From assembly GCA_002900555.1 (NCBI GenBank), contig MUGD01000026.1, positions 1 through 43,394 on the forward strand: 43,394 bases of DNA, given 5' to 3'. The notes below the pieces were generated by a model. It worked only from the letters and a program-made list of their open reading frames with translations, was not told the origin of the DNA and did no database searches. The DNA comes from Thermoplasmata archaeon M9B2D (lineage in GTDB: Archaea > Thermoplasmatota > E2 > DHVEG-1). Positions within the stretch are counted from its first letter, which is position 1. Each line of letters begins with the position of its first letter. Shown here one piece after another: positions 32,014-39,536 of this stretch. Both the position numbers and the translations under genes were made by a program.

Positions 32014-32460
32014 ATGCCGAAATATTCAGCTGAGAAAGACGTGGAAAGAAGCGCACGAGCCTATGGATACGAACTTCATTGTTCGCAAAAAGACTCAATG
32101 AACCTTGCCCGTGCATTGCGAGGGATGACTGTTGAAGAGGCGAAGAAGTATCTCGAAGAAATCATCGCTTTGAAACGACCGCTTCCTGCGGTGTACCATA
32201 ACAAAAAACGACTGCATCAAAAAGGGATAGGCCCTGGGAGCTTCCCCGAGAAAGCAGCCCGGTACATGCTTAAAGTCGTAAAAAACGCGGAGAACAACGC
32301 GGAATACAAAGGCTTTGATGTTGATAAGATGAAAATCGTTCATATCTCCGCATATCAAGGACGGATCATCCGGGGTGTCATGCCACGTGCTCATGGCAGA
32401 GCAACCGATAAAAATGAAACGACGACCGACGTCGAACTTATTCTTGAAGAGGTAGAATAA
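32014..32460 (+). CDS. rpl22: Large ribosomal subunit protein L22 (uL22)
   Basis: A 148-residue archaeal L22 starting PKYSAEKDVERSARAYGYELHCSQKD, with LRGMTVEEAKKYLEE near 27 and the C-terminal HAYQGRIIRGVMPRAHGRA-like region (SAYQGRIIRGVMPRAHGRA here) that reaches into the exit tunnel. Its stop shares a base with the S3 start. Confidence 0.97.
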   Translation: MPKYSAEKDVERSARAYGYELHCSQKDSMNLARALRGMTVEEAKKYLEEIIALKRPLPAVYHNKKRLHQKGIGPGSFPEKAARYMLKVVKNAENNAEYKGFDVDKMKIVHISAYQGRIIRGVMPRAHGRATDKNETTTDVELILEEVE

Positions 32461-33341
32461 TGGCAAATGAACGCAAGTTTATCAGGGAGAACGCCAAGCG
32501 ATCGTTAATCAAAAAGTTTCTGGTAAAAGAGATCGAAGGTGCTGGTTTTGGTGGCATGAACATCCAACGGACCCCGATTGGCACCAGAGTCAATATTCTC
32601 GTCGAACGACCAGGCATGGTGATTGGAAAGAGCGGGTCAAAGATAAAAGAACTGACCGATTCCATTCGAACGAAATTCGATGTTGATAACCCCCAGATTG
32701 AAATACAGGAAGCAGGGTCAAGCGCATCCCTGAACGCCCAAATCATGGCAGAGAAACTTGCTGAGGCACTCGAGCGAGGCTGGCACTTCAGACGTGCAGG
32801 GCATTCGACGGTACGACGAATCATGCAATCAGGTGCGAAAGGCTGCCAGGTGATTCTTGCAGGGAAATTAACCGGGGAACGACATCGAACAGAGAAATTC
32901 ACTGAAGGACACGTTAAATATTGTGGCGAAACCGCAAAAGACGTCATGGATGTCGGCTACGCGGTCGCGAAGCTAAAACCAGGTGTCCTTGGGGTGAAAG
33001 TACGAATCATGAAACAAAATTCAAAACTTCCTGATGAAATCTCCTATAAGCTTGCTGTCAAAGAGGAAGTAAAACCAGAGGTAAAAGTCGAGGCTAAACC
33101 CCAGGAGATAAAATCCGAGAAAAAAACAGATATTAAGCATATCACCCAGATTCCGGGGATTGGACCTTCTGTGGTAAAAAAATTGGAAAAAGCGAAGATC
33201 ACCTCCCTTGAAGAGCTCTATGCCATGAACCTTGATGACCTGATGGCCATTGAGGGAATAGGCAATAAGACTGCTGAGTTGATCGTGAAAAACATTCGAA
33301 AGTTACTTGAAGAGGGCACGAAAAATGGCTTTGAAAGTTAA
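32460..33341 (+). CDS. rps3: Small ribosomal subunit protein S3 (uS3) with C-terminal helix-hairpin-helix extension
   Basis: Residues about 1-200 are a normal archaeal S3: a KH domain with MVIGKSGSKIKEL near 57, and the C-terminal domain with RGWHFRRAGHSTVRRIMQSGAKG. S3 lines the mRNA entry channel. After about residue 200 comes a charged linker (KEEVKPEVKVEAKPQE), then about 65 residues of a double HhH module: ITQIPGIGPSVVKKLEKA and LDDLMAIEGIGNKTAELIVKNI. This is roughly 90 residues longer than the common core. The start is coupled by TAATG to L22 and its 3' end overlaps L29 by 17 bases. Confidence 0.96.
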   Translation: MANERKFIRENAKRSLIKKFLVKEIEGAGFGGMNIQRTPIGTRVNILVERPGMVIGKSGSKIKELTDSIRTKFDVDNPQIEIQEAGSSASLNAQIMAEKLAEALERGWHFRRAGHSTVRRIMQSGAKGCQVILAGKLTGERHRTEKFTEGHVKYCGETAKDVMDVGYAVAKLKPGVLGVKVRIMKQNSKLPDEISYKLAVKEEVKPEVKVEAKPQEIKSEKKTDIKHITQIPGIGPSVVKKLEKAKITSLEELYAMNLDDLMAIEGIGNKTAELIVKNIRKLLEEGTKNGFES

Positions 33342-33528
33342 AGAAATCAGACAAATGACTCCTGAAGAACGGAGTGGAAAACTAAAAGAGTTGAAAGAAG
33401 AACTCATGCATGAACGAGGAGTATCTGCCATGGGGGGGTCATCGCCATCCCCTGGAAAAATCAGGCAGATACGACAGTCCATCGCAAGGATTCTTACGAT
33501 CATGCAAGAGCAAGGAGAACACAAATGA
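33325..33528 (+). CDS. rpl29: Large ribosomal subunit protein L29 (uL29)
   Basis: A 67-residue, mostly helical protein: ALKVKEIRQMTPEERSGKLKELKEELMHERG, then a Gly/Ser loop and KIRQIRQSIARILTIMQE. The start ATG at 33325 lies inside the end of S3 and is preferred over an ATG at 33307 because AAGAGGGCACG, a Shine-Dalgarno-like site, precedes it. Its stop overlaps the aIF1 start (ATGA). Confidence 0.95.
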   Translation: MALKVKEIRQMTPEERSGKLKELKEELMHERGVSAMGGSSPSPGKIRQIRQSIARILTIMQEQGEHK

Positions 33529-33824
33529 GTGACATATGCCCAAAATGTGGCCTCCCAAAGGAGATCTGTGTTTGTGAAGAAATCGCACGAGAACAACAAA
33601 GTATCACCATCGCAGTCGACAAGAGACGGTATGGGAAGACGATGACGGTCGTCGACGGTCTAAATCCCCATGACCTTGACATGAACGCATTGGTCAGTAG
33701 CCTTAAATCGATTTGTGCATGCGGCGGAACCATCAAAGAGGGCAGAATCGAACTGCAGGGAGACCATCGAACGCGGGTAAAAGAAGCATTGGAAAAACTC
33801 GGATTCACTGTTGATGTGATCTAG
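33525..33824 (+). CDS. Translation initiation factor aIF1 (SUI1 family)
   Basis: The 99-residue protein has an N-terminal zinc-knuckle-like CPKCGLPKEICVC, then the SUI1 core: KRRYGKTMTVVDGL, ALVSSLKSICACGGTIKEGRIELQGDHRTRVKEALEKLGF. aIF1 controls start-codon fidelity on the small subunit. It sits between L29 and Rpp29, the usual archaeal order. ATGA overlap with L29. A strong hairpin follows the stop. Confidence 0.95.
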   Translation: MSDICPKCGLPKEICVCEEIAREQQSITIAVDKRRYGKTMTVVDGLNPHDLDMNALVSSLKSICACGGTIKEGRIELQGDHRTRVKEALEKLGFTVDVI

Positions 33825-33825
33825 A

Positions 33826-33858
33826 CTTCCATCTGACGCATCTGATGCGTCGAGGAAG
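33826..33858 (+). promoter_or_regulatory. Hairpin sequestering the Shine-Dalgarno of rnp1
   Basis: The 33 bases between aIF1 and rnp1 fold into CTTCC-A-TC-T-GACGCAT, loop CTG, ATGCGTC-GA-GGAAG: 14 pairs with two single-base bulges. The 3' strand GGAAG is the core of the ribosome binding site (GAGGAAGGG) for the ATG at 33867, so the folded form would hide it. Confidence 0.55.
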
Positions 33859-33866
33859 GGATTTGC

Positions 33867-34130
33867 ATGGAGTCTGAACCGATCACCAGCGATGAACTCA
33901 TCGGAAGAACCGTCACCATCATCGACTGCACCGACCCATCCTGGGTGAATCAAAAAGGGCTCATCATCGATGAGACAAAGCATACCTTCCTCATCGAAAT
34001 ACAAAACAAATACAAACGAATCGCAAAGCAAACCGCAACGTTTGCATTCGACTATCATGGTAAAAAAACCATCGTGAACGGATCACGATTGATGTATCGA
34101 TCTGAAGAAAGAATAAAAAAAACAAGGTGA
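33867..34130 (+). CDS. rnp1: Ribonuclease P protein component 1 (Rpp29/Pop4)
   Basis: The 87-residue Sm-like barrel protein has [35 protein letters not shown] and ends with an [25 protein letters not shown] region, matching archaeal Rpp29. It is a protein cofactor of RNase P, which trims the 5' end of pre-tRNA. It is in its standard position between aIF1 and S17. Its ribosome binding site is within a stable hairpin. Its stop lies inside the ribosome binding site of S17. Confidence 0.94.
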   Translation: MESEPITSDELIGRTVTIIDCTDPSWVNQKGLIIDETKHTFLIEIQNKYKRIAKQTATFAFDYHGKKTIVNGSRLMYRSEERIKKTR

Positions 34131-34135
34131 AGACG

Positions 34136-34471
34136 TTGGCAGAAGAAAAACACGTACGCAACATAGGATTGAATGTCAAACCACCCAGCAGCAGCTGTAC
34201 CGATAAGGATTGCCCGTTTCATGGGGCGCTCTCGGTGCGTGGATTAGTGCTTATGGGAACCGTGGTTTCAACCAAAAGGCAAGGCACCATCGCTGTACAA
34301 CGAGAGTTCATGCATTATGTCAAGAAATACGAGCGGTACGAAAAACGAACCTCAACATATCATGCCCATTGTCCACCCTGTATGGTCCTGAAATCAGGCG
34401 ATACCGTCCGCATTGCAGAATGTCGACCTCTGAGTAAAACTGTGTCGTTCGTCGCAATCGAAAAACTGTAG
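34136..34471 (+). CDS. rps17: Small ribosomal subunit protein S17 (uS17)
   Basis: A 111-residue archaeal S17 with [23 protein letters not shown], an archaeal extension carrying Cys residues, then [17 protein letters not shown] and [29 protein letters not shown] choose the TTG at 34136 because GGTGA ends five bases before it; a GTG at 34127 lies within that ribosome binding site. Either choice changes only three residues. Confidence 0.94.
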   Translation: MAEEKHVRNIGLNVKPPSSSCTDKDCPFHGALSVRGLVLMGTVVSTKRQGTIAVQREFMHYVKKYERYEKRTSTYHAHCPPCMVLKSGDTVRIAECRPLSKTVSFVAIEKL

Positions 34472-34486
34472 AATTGGTGAGCAGAA

Positions 34487-34885
34487 ATGAAAGGAATAGC
34501 AGGTAGAATGACGCGAGGGCTGCCAATAGGCGCCCGTTTAACGTGCATCGATAACACTGGTGCAAAAGTTGTACAAATCATCATGACAGTCAAGATTAAA
34601 GGGATCCATCGTCGAACCCCAACTGCTGGCGTTGGCGATATGGTCATTGTCAGTGTTAAAAAAGGAGCGACGGAGATGAAACGGCAGATTTTAAAAGCAG
34701 TCATCGTCCGTCAGAGACGACCGTTCCGACGCCCTGACGGCATCATGGTCCAATTTGAGGATAACGCGGCAGTATTGATCACCGATACCGGAGAAACAAA
34801 AGGAACGATGATAAAAGGTCCTGTTGCAATAGAAGCCGCAGAACGATGGCCAAAGATAGCTGCCTTAGCAGCAACAATCCTGTAA
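34487..34885 (+). CDS. rpl14: Large ribosomal subunit protein L14 (uL14)
   Basis: The 132-residue protein has LTCIDNTGAKVVQIIMTVKIKG, GDMVIVSVKKGATEMKRQ and the C-terminal GPVAIEAAERWPKIAALAATIL typical of archaeal L14 at the subunit interface. A TTGGTGAGCAG-type Shine-Dalgarno precedes the ATG. Confidence 0.97.
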   Translation: MKGIAGRMTRGLPIGARLTCIDNTGAKVVQIIMTVKIKGIHRRTPTAGVGDMVIVSVKKGATEMKRQILKAVIVRQRRPFRRPDGIMVQFEDNAAVLITDTGETKGTMIKGPVAIEAAERWPKIAALAATIL

Positions 34886-34895
34886 AGTGAGTGAT

Positions 34896-35543
34896 ATGAC
34901 ATCAATAAAACCAAGAAAACAACGATACATGCTCTATAATGCACCTCTGCATAAAAAGAGGAAATGGATTTCTTCGCACCTCGCAGAGAACCTTCTGTTA
35001 AAGTATGATCGGAGAAGTCTGCCGGTTGTAAAGGGAGACACCGTCAAGATCATGCGAGGGAGTTTCCGGGGACACGAGGATAAAATCGTCAAGGTAAACG
35101 TACGGGACCAAACCGTGGAAATCGAAGGAGTCACAATCACGACTGCAAAGGGAACCAAGATAGCTAAACCGATCCATGCAAGTACCGTGCTTATCACAAA
35201 ACTCAATGTCACGGACAAATGGCGACGGCAGAAACTGCAAAGCGGGCTTTCAGAAACCGCAAAGAAAGAAATAGAAAAGGAAGCAGAGGAACAACTCAAG
35301 GTCATGGAAGAAGAGAAGGAAGCAGCCAAAGTTGAAGAAAAACTCAAAGAAGAAGCAACAGAGCCTTCTCCAGAAGAAGCGATACAAGAGACCGGAGAAG
35401 AAGAACCCATCGAACCAGAAGAGGAAACAATAGAAGAGCCCCTAGAAAAGAAAACCGAGGAGCCGGCGAAAAAGAAACCGACCGCAAAAAAATCTCCCTC
35501 GAAAAAAACAGTGAAAAAAGAGAAAGAAGAAGGTGAACCATGA
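34896..35543 (+). CDS. rpl24: Large ribosomal subunit protein L24 (uL24) with long acidic/basic C-terminal tail
   Basis: Residues about 1-120 are archaeal L24: PRKQRYMLYNAPLHKKRKW, the KOW motif in KGDTVKIMRGSFRGHEDKIVKVN, and HASTVLITKLNV. About 95 further residues form a tail that is first Glu/Lys-rich and helical, then Glu/Pro-rich, and finally Lys-rich (AKKKPTAKKSPSKKTVKK). I prefer the ATG at 34896 (MTSIKPRKQR); a GTG at 34887 adds three residues. The tail overlaps the S4e start by four bases. Confidence 0.93.
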   Translation: MTSIKPRKQRYMLYNAPLHKKRKWISSHLAENLLLKYDRRSLPVVKGDTVKIMRGSFRGHEDKIVKVNVRDQTVEIEGVTITTAKGTKIAKPIHASTVLITKLNVTDKWRRQKLQSGLSETAKKEIEKEAEEQLKVMEEEKEAAKVEEKLKEEATEPSPEEAIQETGEEEPIEPEEETIEEPLEKKTEEPAKKKPTAKKSPSKKTVKKEKEEGEP

Positions 35544-36172
35544 GCAAACACCTGAAACGACTCGCAGCACCACGGGTACTTCGGGTCCATAGAAAAGAGC
35601 GGGCATTAACAATCCGTGCCGCAGAAGCGCGAAAAATCGTTTCCAATGGGGACATCCTTGTCGACGGGGTGAAACGAAAGAACTTCAAGTTTCCCTGCGG
35701 TCTGATGGATGTCATCTCCATTCCTAAAATGCGCAAGGATGTCCGCATCCTTTACGACAGAAATGGAAAACTCACTCTTGTTCCCATCTCCGAAAGCGAT
35801 GCAGAATGGAAACTGTATCGTATCCAAAATAAGACGATACTGAAAGGAAAAAAAATACAGCTCAATCTGCATGACGGAAAAAATAAGCTTGTGGAGAAGG
35901 ACGAGTACAAAACAGGAGACGTCCTTAAAATTTCATTTAAGGAAAACAAAATCGATGACGTCTATAAATTTGACAAAGGAACGATATCAATGATTATCGG
36001 TGGAACACATGTCGGGGAAATCGCAAGCATCGAAGAGATTCAAGTTGTTGCATCATCTAAACCAAACCTGGTGAATTTGAAGGGAGAAAAAGAATTTTCG
36101 ACTGTTGCAGAGTATGTGTTCCCGATAGGGAAAAACAAACCTGCCATCACAATTCCTGAGGTGACAATGTAA
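35540..36172 (+). CDS. rps4e: Small ribosomal subunit protein S4e (eS4), shortened N-terminal region
   Basis: The 210-residue product starts with the usual SKHLKRLAAPR and continues normally from NGDILVDGVKRKNFKFPCGLMDVISIPK, with a KOW-like GTISMIIGGTHVGEIASI near the end. Between these, common archaeal S4e has about 40 residues (a WP-type loop and S4-domain helix 1), whereas here only about 13 join APR to RAAEARKIV. Frame and flanks are intact, so this is an in-frame shortening, not a frameshift. ATGA-type overlap with L24 and L5 (one-base). Confidence 0.93.
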   Translation: MSKHLKRLAAPRVLRVHRKERALTIRAAEARKIVSNGDILVDGVKRKNFKFPCGLMDVISIPKMRKDVRILYDRNGKLTLVPISESDAEWKLYRIQNKTILKGKKIQLNLHDGKNKLVEKDEYKTGDVLKISFKENKIDDVYKFDKGTISMIIGGTHVGEIASIEEIQVVASSKPNLVNLKGEKEFSTVAEYVFPIGKNKPAITIPEVTM

Positions 36173-36759
36173 TGAGCGCAAAGAAACAGACAGGGAAAAC
36201 CCATAAAACCACTGCACATGCAAAAAAATCCCCTACAAAGAGAAAAGAAGGGAACCAGCCTCTCAAGCCCCATATCGCAAAGGTGACGGTGAACATCGGT
36301 GTCGGTGAAGCAGGTGAGAAGCTCAAGAAAGCCGAATCGGTTTTAGAAGGTGTTACAAAACAGAAGGCAGTACAAACCCTCTCGAAAACAACCAACAAAG
36401 ACTGGGGGCTGCGAAAATTTATGCCAATTGGTTGCAAAGTGACGTTACGGAAGAAAGCAGCAGAGACGTTTCTGATAAATGCATTAAAAATCCGGGAGAA
36501 TAGAATCGCAGAATACACCTTTGACAACCAAGGGAATTTTTCATTCGGAGTTCCCGATCATACCCTCTTCGAGGGGCAGAAATATGATCCAAGTGTCGGT
36601 ATCTTTGGGATGGATATCTGTGTGACTGTGGAAAAACCTGGGTATCGGATTAAACATCGACGGATCGATAAACGGAAAATCCCGCAACGTCATGGGGTAA
36701 CCAAAGAAGAAACCATGAAATTTATCACTGAGAAATTCAACGTAGAGGTCGTAGAATGA
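36172..36759 (+). CDS. rpl5: Large ribosomal subunit protein L5 (uL5) with basic N-terminal extension
   Basis: The 195-residue protein has about 33 extra Lys/Thr-rich residues ([20 protein letters not shown]) before the usual start [19 protein letters not shown]. The core includes [15 protein letters not shown] and [27 protein letters not shown]5 contacts 5S rRNA and P-site tRNA. Start coupled to S4e (TAATG) and end to S14 (ATGA). Confidence 0.95.
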   Translation: MSAKKQTGKTHKTTAHAKKSPTKRKEGNQPLKPHIAKVTVNIGVGEAGEKLKKAESVLEGVTKQKAVQTLSKTTNKDWGLRKFMPIGCKVTLRKKAAETFLINALKIRENRIAEYTFDNQGNFSFGVPDHTLFEGQKYDPSVGIFGMDICVTVEKPGYRIKHRRIDKRKIPQRHGVTKEETMKFITEKFNVEVVE

Positions 36760-36911
36760 GAATTAAGGAGCGTAAGAAAATATATGGCAGGAGAACAGGG
36801 TGTGAACAATGCGGCAGAAAACGTGGGCTCATCCGACGCTATGGACTACACCTCTGTAGGCAATGCTTCCGGGACAAGGCAGAAGAAATGGGGTTTAAAA
36901 AATACGATTAG
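36756..36911 (+). CDS. rps14: Small ribosomal subunit protein S14 (uS14), zinc form
   Basis: Read directly from the sequence: 51 residues, with zinc ligands Cys16, Cys19, Cys34 and Cys37 (CEQC and CRQC) and the conserved [26 protein letters not shown] core ending GFKKYD. It lies between L5 and S8 as in other archaea, and its ATG overlaps the L5 stop (ATGA). S14 binds 16S rRNA in the small-subunit head. Confidence 0.96.
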   Translation: MRIKERKKIYGRRTGCEQCGRKRGLIRRYGLHLCRQCFRDKAEEMGFKKYD

Positions 36912-36926
36912 AGGGTGTTGAAGAGT

Positions 36927-37316
36927 ATGTTAAACGATCCATTGGCAGATGCATTATCAATCATTAAAAACGCAGAGATGAGAGGAATCCATCGATGCAT
37001 TATCCGTCCCTCATCAAAACTCATTGGCGGGGTCCTCACTCTCTTAAAAGAGAAGGGATATCTCGGTAACTTTGAGTTTGTCGAGGACGGAAAAACAGGG
37101 ATCTATCAGGTTGAGCTGCGCGGGAGCATCAATAACTGTGGTGTCATTAAACCCCGCTATCCCATCAAAGTAAACGAGATGGATAAATGGGAAGCCCGGT
37201 ATCTTCCTGCACGTGATTTCGGATTACTCATCCTGACCACCACCGATGGTATCATCGCTCATGATGAAGCACGAAAGAAAGGCATCGGAGGAAAGCTCCT
37301 CGCGTATGTGTATTAA
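36927..37316 (+). CDS. rps8: Small ribosomal subunit protein S8 (uS8)
   Basis: The 129-residue protein starts MLNDPLADALSIIKNAEMRG, has KLIGGVLTLLKEKGYLGNFEFVEDGK and ends DEARKKGIGGKLLAYVY, normal for archaeal S8. The ATG at 36927 follows GAGGGTG at a suitable distance; upstream GTG and TTG codons lie in that site. Confidence 0.96.
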   Translation: MLNDPLADALSIIKNAEMRGIHRCIIRPSSKLIGGVLTLLKEKGYLGNFEFVEDGKTGIYQVELRGSINNCGVIKPRYPIKVNEMDKWEARYLPARDFGLLILTTTDGIIAHDEARKKGIGGKLLAYVY

Positions 37317-37328
37317 AGAGGCGGATCC

Positions 37329-37868
37329 ATGGAAAAGAAAGCGACTATAAAAGAAGAACTTACAATCCCTGAAGGTGTCCAAATCACCATCGAGGGAAAA
37401 ACCGTTCACGTGAAAGGCCCAAAAGGCACCGTATCAAAGATGCTTTCGCATCCGAAATTACTCATAAAAGTAGAAGGGAAGGTTGTTCAGATTACCTCCG
37501 TGCAGCCTCCCCGGCGTAAAGAAAAAGCGTTGATGGGGACGTTTAAAGCGCACATCCGAAACATGATTACAGGGGTTACAAAGGGATACGAATGCAAGAT
37601 GAAAACCGTGTTTTCCCATTTTCCGATAAAGAACAGTGTGGAAGGCAATCACCTCGTTATCCAAAACTTCCTTGGAGAACGATTTCCCCGACGGGCGGAG
37701 ATTGTAAAAGATGTCAAAGTCGAGGTAAAAGGAGATCAGATTATTCTTACTGCCGTTGACAAAGACAAAGTTGGGCAAACCGCAGCTAATATTGAACGGG
37801 CGACCAAAGTAAAAAATAGAGATATCCGGGTCTTTCAAGATGGCATCTACATTGTGAAAAGAGGGTAA
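37329..37868 (+). CDS. rpl6: Large ribosomal subunit protein L6 (uL6)
   Basis: A 179-residue L6 with two related domains: IPEGVQITIEGKTVHVKGPKGTVSKML at the start and FLGERFPRRAEIVKDVKVEVKGDQIILTAVDKDKVGQTAANIERATKVKNRDIRVFQDGIYIV at the end. It binds near the sarcin-ricin loop. AAAGAGGCGG acts as Shine-Dalgarno; L32e follows after three bases. Confidence 0.97.
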   Translation: MEKKATIKEELTIPEGVQITIEGKTVHVKGPKGTVSKMLSHPKLLIKVEGKVVQITSVQPPRRKEKALMGTFKAHIRNMITGVTKGYECKMKTVFSHFPIKNSVEGNHLVIQNFLGERFPRRAEIVKDVKVEVKGDQIILTAVDKDKVGQTAANIERATKVKNRDIRVFQDGIYIVKRG

Positions 37869-37871
37869 CAT

Positions 37872-38561
37872 ATGACAAAAGAAGAGGTTCTAAAGGAGTT
37901 TGAATCGTTAAAAGGTATTGGTAAAGTAAAGGCAAAACTCCTGTATGACAACGGATTTGATTCTCTGGATGCATTAAAAAAGGCAAAAGTGAAGGATCTG
38001 ACAAAACTGAAAGGAATCACAGAGAAGAACGCAAAGGAAATCCTTGACCAGGCGAAAGAAAAAACAAAAAAAACAGTCGAGAAAAAAGACCAGGAGAAAC
38101 TGCAGGGTAAAAAAGAGGATGCTGTTGAGATCATCGAACAACAAAAAGGCGCGTACCGCTCAAAGATAAAACCCCGCCTCAATGAAAAAGAGAAAGAGCA
38201 GTTGGCGATCCGACGGCAGATAAAGAAACGGACCCCGTATTTCCTCAGAGATGAAGGGTTCCGGTACAAGCGTATCCCGAAGAACTGGAGACGACCCTCA
38301 GGGATTACCTCAAAGCTGCGCATCAACCTGAAGTATCGCCCAAGCAAAGTGCGCGTTGGGTTTCGTTCACCAACGCTCGTCCGTGGGTTGCATTCATCTG
38401 GTTTTGAGGAAGTGATGGTTCACACTGTCAAGGAACTTGAGAAGGTTGATCCAAAGAAGCAAGCGGTACGTATCGGCGGTACCGTGGGGACAAAGAAACG
38501 TCTTGAGATCGCGAAACGAGCCGATGAATTGGACATCCGGGTTTTAAACATGAGGGAGTAA
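37872..38561 (+). CDS. rpl32e: Large ribosomal subunit protein L32e (eL32) with N-terminal helix-hairpin-helix domain
   Basis: Residues 1-60 are an HhH module (EFESLKGIGKVKAKLLYDNGFDSLDALKKAKVKDLTKLKGITEKNAKEILDQAKEK), then a charged linker. The L32e core begins about 110 with KKRTPYFLRDEGFRYKRIPKNWRRPSGITSKLRINLKYRPSKVRVGFRSP and ends with the VGTKKRLEIAKRADELDIRVLN region. N-terminal extensions of this type are known in some euryarchaeal L32e. It overlaps neither neighbour and L19e begins two bases later. Confidence 0.95.
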   Translation: MTKEEVLKEFESLKGIGKVKAKLLYDNGFDSLDALKKAKVKDLTKLKGITEKNAKEILDQAKEKTKKTVEKKDQEKLQGKKEDAVEIIEQQKGAYRSKIKPRLNEKEKEQLAIRRQIKKRTPYFLRDEGFRYKRIPKNWRRPSGITSKLRINLKYRPSKVRVGFRSPTLVRGLHSSGFEEVMVHTVKELEKVDPKKQAVRIGGTVGTKKRLEIAKRADELDIRVLNMRE

Positions 38562-38563
38562 CT

Positions 38564-39022
38564 ATGACAGATTTACGCAATCAACGGAGAATGGCTGCAG
38601 CAATCATGAAATGCGGTACGACGAAAGTCTGGATGGACCCTGATAGACTTGAGGAGATCGCAAAGGCAGTCACACGAAATGATGTGTTGATCCTCGTGAA
38701 AGGCGGTGCCATTAAAAGTCTGCAGAAACAAGGGAATTCCCGTGGGCGTCATACGCATCTGCTCAATCAACGCAGGAAAGGCCGACGCACCGGACAAGGG
38801 TCTCGTAAGGGACCCAAATATGCACGTCTGCCGAAAAAGGAACGGTGGATACGGACCATCCGTCCAATCAGAACGTATCTGAGGCAACTGCGAGATGAAA
38901 CAAAAATCGATGCGCATACCTACCGGATGTACTACCGGAAGGCAAAAGGTGGCGTCTTCCGAAGCAAGCAGCATCTGAAATCACATTTGATCGCTGATAA
39001 TATCATCAAGGAGGAAACATAA
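38564..39022 (+). CDS. rpl19e: Large ribosomal subunit protein L19e (eL19)
   Basis: The 152-residue protein has TDLRNQRRMAAAIMKCGTTKVWMDPDRLEEIAKAVTRNDV, SRGRHTHLLNQRRKGRRTGQGSRKGPKYAR and a long basic C-terminal helix, the eL19 hallmark. The stop shares its last base with the L18 start. Confidence 0.97.
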   Translation: MTDLRNQRRMAAAIMKCGTTKVWMDPDRLEEIAKAVTRNDVLILVKGGAIKSLQKQGNSRGRHTHLLNQRRKGRRTGQGSRKGPKYARLPKKERWIRTIRPIRTYLRQLRDETKIDAHTYRMYYRKAKGGVFRSKQHLKSHLIADNIIKEET

Positions 39023-39534
39023 TGAAAACAGGACCTCGGTACCATGTCAAGCCACGAAGACATCGTGAACGGAAAACCGATTATCATTTACGGCTGAAAT
39101 TACTGCGTAGTAAGAAACCACGCATCGTCGTCAGAAAGTCGCTTCGGGCGATCCGTGTCCAGTTCGTCGAGTACAGCGCGCAAGGGGATAAGGTACTCGC
39201 ATCCGCGCTTTCCAACGAACTTGCGAAAGAATATGGATGGAAATACTCTGTGTCAAACACACCTGCCGCGTACCTTACCGGGTTTCTTGCAGGGAAACGG
39301 GCAAAGCAAAAAGGGATTGAACAGGGTGTTTTGGATATTGGCCTATACCGTCCAACCGTTGGGAGTACCTTGTTTGCATCATTAAAAGGTGTACTTGATG
39401 CAGGTATTACCTGCCCCCATGACGTGCGGATGCTACCGAAAGAAGAACGAATCTATGGGGTGCATCTTCATAAAGACATCAAACCGCTTGTTAGCGATAT
39501 CAAATCAAAGATGAACGCAGGGAAGGAGGAGTAA
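39022..39534 (+). CDS. rpl18: Large ribosomal subunit protein L18 (uL18)
   Basis: A 170-residue L18 starting [29 protein letters not shown] and containing [19 protein letters not shown] and [24 protein letters not shown]. It binds 5S rRNA together with L5. S5 begins two bases after its stop. Confidence 0.97.
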   Translation: MKTGPRYHVKPRRHRERKTDYHLRLKLLRSKKPRIVVRKSLRAIRVQFVEYSAQGDKVLASALSNELAKEYGWKYSVSNTPAAYLTGFLAGKRAKQKGIEQGVLDIGLYRPTVGSTLFASLKGVLDAGITCPHDVRMLPKEERIYGVHLHKDIKPLVSDIKSKMNAGKEE

Positions 39535-39536
39535 CC

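Noticed and set aside
34934..35590. 218-codon frame antisense to L24
   Set aside because: It is an artefact of the Glu/Lys-rich L24 tail, giving a Ser/Phe-rich translation without known motifs; L24 is certain.
35540..36172. Frameshift as the cause of the short S4e
   Set aside because: The protein reads correctly before and after the missing segment in the same frame, so only an in-frame deletion fits.
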